Made by a program: the position numbers and the translations under genes. DNA of 64,000 nt from Deltaproteobacteria bacterium (lineage in GTDB: Bacteria > Myxococcota_A > Polyangia > Polyangiales > Ga0077539): assembly GCA_016218725.1 (NCBI GenBank), contig JACRDB010000095.1, positions 1-64,000 on the forward strand, in the 5' to 3' direction. The notes under the pieces were generated by a model that saw nothing but the letters and a program-made list of their open reading frames with translations, was not told the DNA's origin and did not search any database. Positions 24,595 to 32,568 of this stretch are shown here, one piece after another. How positions within the stretch are numbered: position 1 is the first letter of the stretch; each line of letters begins with the position of its first letter.

Positions 24595-25154
24595 AGGCCC
24601 ACCTTGCGGCCGCTGGCGCGCCCGAGCTGGAGGAGGCTGCCGAACTCCGAGAAATCCGCCCGCTGCGAGTGCAGGAAGGTCTCAAGCACGGCCTCCGCGG
24701 TGCGCGTGAGGGCCAGGAGGCGCCGCACGCGCTCCATCCTGGCGCGGGTGCCGGCCCCCTGGGGCAGGGCCCGCAGGAGCGCCAGGGCGGCCTCCAGCCG
24801 CTCGTGGACGCTGCGCACCAGGGAGCTCTCCCGGTCCTGCACCACGCGGGAGATCATCTTCCAGAAGTCCGTCTCGGCCTCGTAGAACTCCCGGCGCTCG
24901 CCCGGGCGCCACACCCTCCGGGCGACGCCCCAGCGCTGCAGCTCCCCGAGGGCCATGCTCACGGCCCCGGCGGACATCTGGAGCCGCTCCCCCAGCGCCG
25001 CGGCCCCCTGGGGCTCGCCGTCGAGGTACAGCACCGTCCACACCCGCCCGAGGGCCTTGCGGAAGCCCCAGTGCTCGATCACATCACCGATCGCGTCGGC
25101 GGCCAGGAGCACCGCGGCGTCGAAGCTCGCGGGGCCCGGGAGGTCCTGGGTCAT
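24591..25154 (-). CDS. GbsR/MarR-type transcriptional regulator
   Basis: 187 residues. Winged helix-turn-helix at about 35-100 (GRVWTVLYLDGEPQGAAALGERLQMSAGAVSMALGEL split over helix, turn and recognition helix; wing VWRPGERREFYEAE) with a long C-terminal helical dimerisation part. GbsR-type proteins are MarR relatives that respond to small molecules. ATG at 25154 chosen because it sits just after the operator-like repeats; an upstream in-frame ATG at 25196 would encode them. As first gene of the quinone operon it is probably an autoregulator of the whole unit. Confidence 0.82.
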   Translation of the reverse strand: MTQDLPGPASFDAAVLLAADAIGDVIEHWGFRKALGRVWTVLYLDGEPQGAAALGERLQMSAGAVSMALGELQRWGVARRVWRPGERREFYEAETDFWKMISRVVQDRESSLVRSVHERLEAALALLRALPQGAGTRARMERVRRLLALTRTAEAVLETFLHSQRADFSEFGSLLQLGRASGRKVGL

Positions 25155-25156
25155 GG

Positions 25157-25197
25157 TTTGAACTTTCAAAACGGTTTGAAACTTCAATAGGTTCAAA
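25157..25197. promoter_or_regulatory. TTTGAA/TTCAAA operator cluster before the quinone operon
   Basis: Three related elements precede the regulator ATG: a perfect TTTGAA-CT-TTCAAA (25157-25170), TTGAA-AC-TTCAA (25176-25187) and a half site TTCAAA (25192-25197). Centres of the first two are 18 bp apart. This is conspicuously AT-rich in a GC-rich genome and directly touches the start codon, as expected for an autorepressor. Confidence 0.65.
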
Positions 25198-25234
25198 GCC
25201 CCCCAGGGTCAAGGGGCGGGCCCGCGGGTGTTGT

Positions 25235-26992
25235 TCAGGGCTCCGTGGGGGGGCGGGCGAGGCGGTAGGTCCCGGGGCCGTCGCCGACGGCGCGGATGGC
25301 GAGGGTGTAGCGCTCCCAGGCCTCGGGGTCCTGGAGGAGCTGGCCGACCTCGTCGAGGATGGCGAAGAGCGTGGGCAGGGCGTCCAGCGAGGGGTAGCGC
25401 GCGCGGAGCGTGTCCAGCTCCACCCTGCGGGCGTCCAGGGCGACGCGGGCGGCGGCGCGGGTGGCCCACTGGCTGAGCCCGAGGACCGCGAAGAAATCCC
25501 GCTGCTCGCCGGCCTCCAGGAGGGCCCTCACGCGCGTGCGCTCGGCCCCGAGGGGCCCGGCCCGGGCGGGGTCCGCCTCGTGGGCGGGCCCCTCGGCCCG
25601 CAGGAGCTGTAGCCAGAAGAGCGCCGCCAGCGCCGGGAGGACGCCCTCGCCGTGGGCCCGCAGGAGCTGGGCCACGAGGGTGCCCTTGGCGGCCAGGGCC
25701 GCGGCGCGCTCGGCGGGCGTCAGGGGCAGGGGCAGGAGCGCCGCGGGGTCGCCCCGGAGCGTGACCGAGGCGCCGTCACCACCCAGGACGTTGTACGCCT
25801 CCGCGGGCTCGATGCGCACCCGGGCCCCCTGGAGGAGCAGCGCGTCCAGCGCGCGGGTGGACAGCGGGATGCCCATGGAGGTCTCCAGGCCTCGCATCTC
25901 CCAGGCGACGCCCTCCAGGCACAGGAGGTCGTACACCAGCTCCTGGGCCACGCGGGCGAGCGCCAGGGTGAGGGCGTCCGGGGCGATGTAGCCTCGGGCC
26001 GCGAGCACCGCCGCGCCGCGAGGGCCCGCGTCCAGCGGCACCGCCGCGAAGCGCGCGGCCTCCCGGGGCACATACCCGAGGCGCACCAGGAGGGGCCCGA
26101 TCTGGTCCTCGGCGCGGCTGCTGCGCAGGGCCAGGAGGTGCCCGCCGGAGAGGGCCAGGGACCAGTCCACGTTGCCCCGAGGGTCATGGAGGGCCAGCAC
26201 CCCGGTGGCGCGCACCCTGGACGCCGCGGCCAGGAGCACCGCCGTGCCGAAGCGCCCGAGGACCCCCGAGAGGCGCAGGTCCCCGTCCACCGGCAGGGGG
26301 CTGAGCACCGGCGTCGGCGGCGAGGAGTGCAAGGGTCCCATGCGACGCCCGAGGGTCACCTGCGACGCCGGGCGCTCCACCGCGGTGAGGGTGTTCTCGT
26401 CGCCAAAGGCGTCCAGGGGCGCGTCCAGGGGCTCCAGGAGCTCCGGCGGGACCAGTTCGTCAATGGACTCGTCGGCGTTCATGGCCAGGTCCAGGCCGAG
26501 GTCCTCGCCGCCGGCGTCCAGCACCGCCGCGCGCAGGAGCGACGACAGGGGCCCCGACAGGCTCACCGGCGGCAGGCTGGAGCGCGACGAACGCCGCGGG
26601 GCGTCGCCCAGCGGGGGCCCCAGCGGCGCGGGCCCCGGCGAGGCCATGCTGGTGAGCGCCCGCAGCCGCGCGAGCACCTCCTCGGGCTTCACCGGCCGGG
26701 CCAGGAACACGTCCGCGCCGACCTCGATGGCCGCGGCGTCCGCGTCGCCAAGAATCACCGCGGGCACCGCCACCACGCCCTCCCGGCGGCGCAGGCTCTC
26801 CAGGGCCTTCAAGGCCCCCTCCCGGCTGGCGTCGAGCACCACGGCGTCGGGCGCGTCCGCGGGGTTGCCCGACGGCGGCAGCGGCACCACCAGGTACCCC
26901 GCCGTGGCGAGGGCACGCTCGATGGCGTTGTCGTGCTCCGACAAGGCCACTGCCACACGCGGGGCCGCGTGCCTTTGGAGGTCCAGGGTCAT
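25235..26992 (-). CDS. DUF4388 protein with degenerate receiver and J-like C-terminus
   Basis: 585 residues. Residues 1-125 resemble a response-regulator receiver (VAVALSEHDNAIERALATAGY ... DAVVLDAS ... RPVKPEEVLARLRAL). A low-complexity linker follows. At about 240-330 is a DUF4388/PATAN-like domain (LSGVLGRFGTAVLLAAASRV ... GVLALHD). The C-terminus (about 500-575) has a J-domain-like start, RDFFAVLGLS, but no HPD motif was seen. DUF4388 proteins act in myxobacterial signalling and gliding-related networks. The frame is open upstream; ATG 26992 is the first sensible start. Confidence 0.72.
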   Translation of the reverse strand: MTLDLQRHAAPRVAVALSEHDNAIERALATAGYLVVPLPPSGNPADAPDAVVLDASREGALKALESLRRREGVVAVPAVILGDADAAAIEVGADVFLARPVKPEEVLARLRALTSMASPGPAPLGPPLGDAPRRSSRSSLPPVSLSGPLSSLLRAAVLDAGGEDLGLDLAMNADESIDELVPPELLEPLDAPLDAFGDENTLTAVERPASQVTLGRRMGPLHSSPPTPVLSPLPVDGDLRLSGVLGRFGTAVLLAAASRVRATGVLALHDPRGNVDWSLALSGGHLLALRSSRAEDQIGPLLVRLGYVPREAARFAAVPLDAGPRGAAVLAARGYIAPDALTLALARVAQELVYDLLCLEGVAWEMRGLETSMGIPLSTRALDALLLQGARVRIEPAEAYNVLGGDGASVTLRGDPAALLPLPLTPAERAAALAAKGTLVAQLLRAHGEGVLPALAALFWLQLLRAEGPAHEADPARAGPLGAERTRVRALLEAGEQRDFFAVLGLSQWATRAAARVALDARRVELDTLRARYPSLDALPTLFAILDEVGQLLQDPEAWERYTLAIRAVGDGPGTYRLARPPTEP

Positions 26993-27084
26993 GACACAGT
27001 CCCCCCCAACGTATCGCACTTCCGGCGCCCACCACCACAGGCACGAACACCCGAAGCGCTGCGGGGTCGACGCCGCAGTGGGAC

Positions 27085-29565
27085 CTACGGGAGCCCGAGG
27101 AGCCCTCGAAGGAAGGCGTCGTCTCCGAGCCTCCCCCGGAGGGCCTCGGCGCCGGGGAGGCTGGCCACCAGGGCCTCCAGGGCCCTGCGGGTGCGCGCGC
27201 CGGAGGAGGCCAGCCACGCCGCGGCCAGGGCCCGCGGGACCAGCTCCGGGGCCACCGGGTCGGCCTGGAGCGCCGCCAGGAGGGCCTCGACGGCCTTGCG
27301 CACCAGGGCCCCGTGGGTGGGGTCGGCGGTGCCCACCCCATGGGCCACGAGCTCTGTGAGGGCCTGGGTGGTGGTCTCCACGGCCCCCAGCGGGCGCCGG
27401 GCGGGCCAGAGCCCCGAGGCGTCCTGCTGGGCGAGCAGGGCCCCGGGATCGAAGGGCTCCTGAGGGACCAGGCAGGCCGACTCCTCCTCGAACGCCTCGG
27501 CATCGCACTCGGAGAAGCTGTCCCCGGCGCGCTGATCCAGCGGGGCATCCCCGGGCGCCTCGCGCCTTCGGGACGCCTCGCGCGCAAGCGCGGATGCGGA
27601 TGCGGGCGCGGGCACGGGCGCGGGCGCGGAGAGCTTGTCTCGCCGGGCCTGCGGCGGAGGCGCTGCCTTCTTGAGCTTCCGGGAGGCAGGAGCCCGGCCG
27701 CCGCGGGCCGCACTGGAGCCTGCTGCCCCGGCGCCGAAGTCGTAGGCGCCGAGGAGCACGCGCTGGAGCTTCTGGAGGGTGCCCTGGGACCCCGCGGGGG
27801 CGGCCACGGGGACCACCCGGGTCTCCGGGAGGCCCGCCACCCGGCGCTCGCCCTCGCGGCGCTCCACCACTACGAAGGACGTATACCGCGAGGCGATGCC
27901 GTACTCCGTGGCCAGGGCCACGACGCGCTCCTGGAGGGCGCGGGCGCGGCGCGGGTCGCGGGTCTCCAGGGACTCCAGGTCGCGCACCCTCTCCCACGCC
28001 CAGAGCGCGGGCAGGCAAGGGTTTGCGCGCTCCGAGGGGAGCGTGACGGGCACCTCCAGGAGGAAGTCCCGACCGCCCAGGCGCCCGCGCAGCTCCAGGC
28101 GCCCCTCGGCGGGGGCGTCGTAGCGCCCGAGGACGGTCCAGGGCTCGCCGTCCACGAGGTCCGGCAGGGTGGCCGGGGCCAGGTCTTTGACGTCCAGGCC
28201 CACGAAGCGCGCGGTCACCTGGGTGACCCTCGGGGCCACGGCGCGGGCGAACTGCGCGACGACCTTCTCGTCGATGCGCTCGCCGGGGTGGATGAACTCC
28301 ACGGCCCCCTGGGTGGAGCGCGCGAGGGCCCTGAGGAGCGCGTCGCTCACCGCCGTCCCGATGCCAAAGGAGTACACCCGGGCGCTGCGCCTGGCGCCCA
28401 GGGCGGCCCGGAGGAGCTCGTCCTCGTTGGACACCTGGCCGTCGGTGAGGAGCACCACGACCCCGTCGGGCACCTGCCCGAGGGCGTCCGCCAGGGGCTC
28501 CAGGAGCTCGGTCCCGCCGCCCGCGCGCAGCCCCGCGACCCAGCGGTCCACGCTGCGCAGGGAGGCTCCATCGAAGGGCACCGGCGCGCGGGAGAACCAC
28601 TTCGCGCTGGAGGAGAAAGCCACCACGTTGAAGCGGTCGCCCTCGCGCAGGTGCCGGAGGCACAACCGTAGCGCGGCGCGGGCCTCCTCGATGGCGCTGC
28701 CCTCCATGGACCCGGAGGTGTCCAGGGCGAAGACCACGTCCACGCGGGCGCTCTCGCGCTGGGTAGCCCACAGGTCCGGCACCACGCCGAAGGCCACCAC
28801 GCCGGGCGCGTCCCCCGCGCGGTGGGCGGTCACCGTGGCGAAGGGCCCGTCCGCGGCGTCCCGCAGGAGCACCACCAGGTCCCGGTCCAGGGGCTCCGGG
28901 CGCGCCAGGCGCACGCGCACCCGGCGGTCCTCGGTGTGGCACACGAGGGTGTGCGAAGGCGACTCGCACACGGCGCTGCGCCCCACGTCAAAGGTCATGT
29001 CCAGCGCGAGGGTGTAGGGCGCCTCCCCCTGCGGGGGCGACACCCGGTCGGCGTCCGGGACGCGGTCCGTGGGCTCCTGGGCGCCGTGGGCCGTGCGGTC
29101 CGGCCCCGGGGCGCCGGGCGTGTACCTCGGCGCCACCACCGTGGGGAGCATCCAGCGCAGGGCGCCCTCTTCACAGCGCACCCGCTGGAGGTACGTGAGC
29201 TCCAGCACCGTCTCCTCGCCAGGGAGCAGGTTGCCCACGGTGGCGGTGAACACGTTGTCCCGCTCCTGCTCTACCAATGCCGCCCCGTGCCCTTCGAGCA
29301 CGGCGTCGTCGTAGGCCCGGAAGGCCGCCTCGCGCTCCTGCACCTCGGCCACCAGGGTGCGCCCCTGGCAGGTCATGGTGAAGCCCGCCAGCACGGCGTC
29401 CGCCGGGAGGGGAAAGGTGTACACCGCCTCCACGGGCCGCGCTCCGCGGTGCGCGTACCGTTGCCGCACCCGCACCCGGGCCAGGGCCCCGGCCACCTCG
29501 CCGGTGACCTCCACGCCCCGCAGGGGCACCTCACAGCCGTCCGTCGTCCACAGCCCTACGTTCAT
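27085..29565 (-). CDS. VIT and VWA domain protein
   Basis: 826 residues. Residues 1-130 form a VIT (inter-alpha-trypsin-inhibitor heavy-chain) domain: VEVTGEVAGALARVRVRQRY, EAVYTFPLPADAVL, YDDAVLEG. Residues about 270-450 are a VWA domain with an intact metal site, DTSGSM, and LTDGQVSNEDEL. The C-terminal third is low-complexity and then helical. No signal peptide, so probably cytoplasmic. VIT-VWA proteins are widespread in myxobacteria, with no firm role. The start overlaps the MerR stop as ATGA, indicating strict co-expression. Confidence 0.85.
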   Translation of the reverse strand: MNVGLWTTDGCEVPLRGVEVTGEVAGALARVRVRQRYAHRGARPVEAVYTFPLPADAVLAGFTMTCQGRTLVAEVQEREAAFRAYDDAVLEGHGAALVEQERDNVFTATVGNLLPGEETVLELTYLQRVRCEEGALRWMLPTVVAPRYTPGAPGPDRTAHGAQEPTDRVPDADRVSPPQGEAPYTLALDMTFDVGRSAVCESPSHTLVCHTEDRRVRVRLARPEPLDRDLVVLLRDAADGPFATVTAHRAGDAPGVVAFGVVPDLWATQRESARVDVVFALDTSGSMEGSAIEEARAALRLCLRHLREGDRFNVVAFSSSAKWFSRAPVPFDGASLRSVDRWVAGLRAGGGTELLEPLADALGQVPDGVVVLLTDGQVSNEDELLRAALGARRSARVYSFGIGTAVSDALLRALARSTQGAVEFIHPGERIDEKVVAQFARAVAPRVTQVTARFVGLDVKDLAPATLPDLVDGEPWTVLGRYDAPAEGRLELRGRLGGRDFLLEVPVTLPSERANPCLPALWAWERVRDLESLETRDPRRARALQERVVALATEYGIASRYTSFVVVERREGERRVAGLPETRVVPVAAPAGSQGTLQKLQRVLLGAYDFGAGAAGSSAARGGRAPASRKLKKAAPPPQARRDKLSAPAPVPAPASASALAREASRRREAPGDAPLDQRAGDSFSECDAEAFEEESACLVPQEPFDPGALLAQQDASGLWPARRPLGAVETTTQALTELVAHGVGTADPTHGALVRKAVEALLAALQADPVAPELVPRALAAAWLASSGARTRRALEALVASLPGAEALRGRLGDDAFLRGLLGLP

Positions 29566-30059
29566 TGTCCGTCTCCTTTGTCGCGCGCGCCCCGCGCGAC
29601 CTCCGCCAACAGGCGCTCCACCAGGGCCCGGGCCCCGGGGTCCGCCCCCTCGCTCACCCAGAGCTCCACCCCCGCCACCAGGCACCAGCGCGCCCAGCGC
29701 TCGGGGCTCCTCCCCGGAGGCTCCTCCGGGGTGTTCGTGCCACCCTCACTGTCGGGTTGTGCGTCGCCCTCCGTGGCCCGCTCCAGCAGGTCCTCATCGC
29801 TGGCCGCGGCCAGGGTCTCGGCCCCGGCCCGGTCCAGCACCGCCGCGATCCGGTCCAGCGGCACGAACAGCCGCTGGAACCGCCGGATGAGCACCAGCCG
29901 CGTCAGGTGCTCCGGGCCGTACAGCGTGTCCCGGCCGCGGAACACCGGCGGCGGCAGGAGCCCCCGCTGGACATAGTACCGCACCGTCCGGGGAGACACC
30001 CCCGCCTGCGCCGCCAGCGCCTCCAGCTTGTACCCGACCTCGTCGTCCGCCTTGTCCAC
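29562..30059 (-). CDS. MerR-family regulator
   Basis: 165 residues. MerR N-terminal helix-turn-helix and wing: YKLEALAAQAGVSPRTVRYY, then QRGLLPPPVFRGRDTLYG, then LTRLVLIRRFQRLFVPLDRIAAVL. The effector part is short and acidic without conserved Cys, so not a metal sensor. It starts at GTG 30059 and overlaps the VIT/VWA gene as ATGA. The family usually binds an inverted repeat within its promoter, and one is present just upstream. Confidence 0.85.
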   Translation of the reverse strand: MDKADDEVGYKLEALAAQAGVSPRTVRYYVQRGLLPPPVFRGRDTLYGPEHLTRLVLIRRFQRLFVPLDRIAAVLDRAGAETLAAASDEDLLERATEGDAQPDSEGGTNTPEEPPGRSPERWARWCLVAGVELWVSEGADPGARALVERLLAEVARGARDKGDGQ

Positions 30060-30085
30060 CCCCCCACCATGACACCCGCCACCAT

Positions 30086-30104
30086 AACTGTCAAGTAGAC
30101 AGTT
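30086..30104. promoter_or_regulatory. Inverted repeat, likely MerR operator
   Basis: aactgtc-aagta-gacagtt, perfect 7-bp arms around 5 bp, 27 bp before the MerR start codon and overlapping the stop codon of the DUF167 gene. On the minus strand it contains TTGACA, a consensus -35, though the matching -10 is poor. Weak -10 plus dyad is typical of MerR-controlled promoters. Confidence 0.6.
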
Positions 30105-30408
30105 AACCGAGTTTTGCCAGCACCTCTTCTGGGGAGAGGCCCTGGACCTCGACGGTCTTGTTCCGCCCCCGGGCGCCCTGGACCAGGGTCACGCAGCGCC
30201 GAGGGACCCCGAGGACCCCGGCCAGGAGGTCCACCAACGCCCGGTTGGCTTCTCCCTCCACGGGCGGCGCCGTGAGGGCCACCTTGAGCACCGCCTCCCC
30301 GTCGATCACGACCACGCCCTCGACGCGCTCCCTGGAGGCGCGGGGCTGGGCCCGCACCCCGAAGCGCACGCCCCCGCCGTCCGCCAGGTGGAGCGTGAGC
30401 GCCGTCAC
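30103..30408 (-). CDS. DUF167/YggU family protein
   Basis: 101 residues, full length for this family. Marks are VRAQPRASRERVEGV, LKVALTAPPVEGEANRALVDLLA and VTLVQGARGRNKTVEV. Small soluble protein of unknown biochemical role, conserved in bacteria, archaea and eukaryotes. Its GTG start overlaps the preceding methyltransferase stop (GTGA). Confidence 0.85.
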   Translation of the reverse strand: MTALTLHLADGGGVRFGVRAQPRASRERVEGVVVIDGEAVLKVALTAPPVEGEANRALVDLLAGVLGVPRRCVTLVQGARGRNKTVEVQGLSPEEVLAKLG

Positions 30409-31193
30409 CGCCGCCGCGCGGTGTACACCGCCTCCGTGGCGTCGTCGGTGAGCGCCCCGCCGTGGAAGTCCCCGTGGACGCTCTCCAGCGCGAAGCCCGT
30501 AGCCTCCAGGAGGAGCTTCACCTCCATGGAGAAGAGCATCCGGTGCGTGAGCACGGTCTCGTACGGGGGCGTCCCGTCCTCCGGCACGAAGCGAAAGGTC
30601 ACCGTCTGCACCTGGGTCGTGGGGTCGTAGTGGTAGCGCTCGCTGTAGGCTACCTTGCAGCCGAGCGTGGGGTGCCGGAAGGGCGGCACCGCGTAGGCGT
30701 GGCCTGGGTCCCGCAGGAGCTCCCGCAGCTGCGGCACCCGCACGTCAAAGACAAAGCGCCCGCCGCGCGAGAGGTGCTTCCCCACCGCGCGGAAGCACCC
30801 GAGGAGCTCCGACGGTTCATACAGGTGCAGGAGCGCGTTGAAGGGCGCCAGCACCACCTTGAAGCTCCGGTCCAGGGCGAAGCGACGGAAATCCCCTCGC
30901 CGCAGGGAGAGCCTCCCCCGCGGCACCCCTCGTTCCTTCGCATGCGCTCGCGCCTGGCGGAGCATCGCCGTCGACGCGTCGAGGCCCGTCACCGCGTGGC
31001 CATCGAGCGCCAGGGGCACGCTCACGCGCCCGGAGCCCGCGCCCAGCTCCAGGATCGGCCCCCCGTGGGCGCGGGCCACCGCGCGGTAGAACGCCACGTC
31101 GTCCACCCGGCGGCGGTAGCTGTGGTCGTAGTATGTCGGGTCCAGGTAGTGCTCGACCGCCCCGCGGTCCAGCGCGCGCCCGCGGGGGCTCAT
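30405..31193 (-). CDS. Class I SAM-dependent methyltransferase
   Basis: 262 residues. SAM-binding motif I ILELGAGSGRVSVPLA, acidic end of strand 2 GLDAST, motif for strand 4 VVLAPFNALLHL. The second half with FDVRVPQ and a beta-rich insertion is typical of small-molecule methyltransferases (methyltransf_25 type). Substrate unknown. ATG 31193 overlaps the upstream stop (ATGA), which fixes the start; the frame runs further up without support. Confidence 0.8.
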   Translation of the reverse strand: MSPRGRALDRGAVEHYLDPTYYDHSYRRRVDDVAFYRAVARAHGGPILELGAGSGRVSVPLALDGHAVTGLDASTAMLRQARAHAKERGVPRGRLSLRRGDFRRFALDRSFKVVLAPFNALLHLYEPSELLGCFRAVGKHLSRGGRFVFDVRVPQLRELLRDPGHAYAVPPFRHPTLGCKVAYSERYHYDPTTQVQTVTFRFVPEDGTPPYETVLTHRMLFSMEVKLLLEATGFALESVHGDFHGGALTDDATEAVYTARRR

Positions 31194-31777
31194 GGCGACA
31201 CCCGGATCCCCGCGTCGCCCACCCGCCCGGGCTGCCAGCGGGAGACCTTCCACGCCCCGTCCACCAGCTCCAGCTCCAGCACCTGCTCCCGACGGCTCTC
31301 CACCTGACGCCCGTCGGGAGAGCTCCCGTGGGCGTGGATCTCTCCCCGCACCTCCCGCCGTGGGAGGCCCCCGTCCGGCGCCTCGAGGTCCGTCACCCGC
31401 ACCCGCTCGAAGTCAAACACCGCCGCGTGGGCCACCACCTGCACCTGCCGCATCTGCTCGCGCTCCTCGGGTGTGAGCGTCTGGGCCTGCGCGAGGTTGC
31501 GCTCGCAGCGCGCGCGCATCGCCCCCGTGGACAGCTCCCTCGCGTCCTCGTAGTGGCCCCGCCACCACAGCCGCAGGAAGGCCTCGGACACCGCCGCGGG
31601 GGACCCCGGCGCGAAGTGACTCGTCTCGTCCACCGCGGGGCGCAGGTCCTCGGGCCTCGGCGCGAAGTGCGTCCCCCGGTCCCCCGCAGTCCCCGACGGA
31701 CGCGTGGACCACAGGAGCACCGCCGCGGTCCCCAGGATCGACACTCCCGCCAGAGCCCCCAGCCTCGCTCGCTTCAC
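31190..31777 (-). CDS. Unknown membrane-anchored protein
   Basis: 195 residues, not recognised. One N-terminal hydrophobic helix (about 6-24) anchors a soluble domain. The region AVSEAFLRLWWRGHYEDARELSTGAMRARCE and the ending LELVDGAWKVSRWQPG look like the cone-shaped DUF4878/NTF2-like fold seen in many exported proteins; this is a visual impression only. GTG at 31777 overlaps the HAD stop as GTGA. Confidence 0.65.
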   Translation of the reverse strand: MKRARLGALAGVSILGTAAVLLWSTRPSGTAGDRGTHFAPRPEDLRPAVDETSHFAPGSPAAVSEAFLRLWWRGHYEDARELSTGAMRARCERNLAQAQTLTPEEREQMRQVQVVAHAAVFDFERVRVTDLEAPDGGLPRREVRGEIHAHGSSPDGRQVESRREQVLELELVDGAWKVSRWQPGRVGDAGIRVSP

Positions 31778-32568
31778 CACAGCACCTCCCCGCGCGCGCC
31801 CAGCACCGCCCTCGCCACCTCCACAAAGCCCTCGCCCGCCCCCCCCTCGGTGGTGAACGGCGGCATGGTCATCCTCCCCGTGTATGCCTCCACCCCCCGA
31901 ACTCCCACCGCCAGCGCCAACGCCCCAAAGGGCCCCGCGTCATTCGGGCTGTCTCCCACATACACCCACTTTGTAGGGAGCTGTGTGGAATCCAGGCCCA
32001 GGTCCTGGAGGGCCCGTTGGAGGCCCAGGACCTTGTCCGGGGCCTCCACGGAGACGTGCATGTGCACGCTGCTGGCGATGGCGTGGAGGCCCTGGGCGCG
32101 CACCCACGCGCATGCCTCGTCCACCACGGGACGAGGGACCCGGGCGCGCTCTCCCACGTCCAGGGCCACGTCCGTGGCCCTCACGGTCCAGTCCTCCACG
32201 CGACGGAGCACCGGGAAGCGCGCGGAGAGCGTTGCCACCAGCGCGTCGAGGGTCCGGCGCTGGGCGTCTCGGGTGGGGGCATCGCACCGGAACGCCGCGC
32301 GCACGCCCGAGGCTTCCCGCAGGACCCACGCGGCGCCGTTCTCCGCCACCACGGCGCGCACCGGGAGGAGCCTGGCGAGCACCTCGGCCCAGCCCACCGG
32401 GCGCCCCGTCGCCAGCACCACGGGCACCCCCGCCCGCGAGAGCGCGTGGAGGGCAACGACCGCCTCGGGGTGCAGCGCCCCGTGGACCGTGAGCGTGTCA
32501 TCGAGGTCCGAGGCCACGCCAAGGACCTCCGCGAGAGCGTTCGCGGGGAGCGCCGTGAAGGGACGCAT
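31774..32568 (-). CDS. HAD-IIB family phosphatase
   Basis: 264 residues. Motif I SDLDDTLTVHG near residue 20, motif II LATGRP, motif III/IV region KWVYVGDSPNDAGPF. The type IIB cap resembles sugar-phosphate phosphatases such as mannosyl-3-phosphoglycerate or sucrose phosphatase-like members. The start (GTG 32571 or ATG 32568) overlaps the methyltransferase stop as GTGATG; ATG is listed. Confidence 0.82.
   Translation of the reverse strand: MRPFTALPANALAEVLGVASDLDDTLTVHGALHPEAVVALHALSRAGVPVVLATGRPVGWAEVLARLLPVRAVVAENGAAWVLREASGVRAAFRCDAPTRDAQRRTLDALVATLSARFPVLRRVEDWTVRATDVALDVGERARVPRPVVDEACAWVRAQGLHAIASSVHMHVSVEAPDKVLGLQRALQDLGLDSTQLPTKWVYVGDSPNDAGPFGALALAVGVRGVEAYTGRMTMPPFTTEGGAGEGFVEVARAVLGARGEVLW

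Noticed and set aside
25235..28969. Upstream extension of the DUF4388 gene to give one giant protein
   Set aside because: Everything before ATG 26992 is antisense-like low complexity and overlaps the VIT/VWA gene in another frame.
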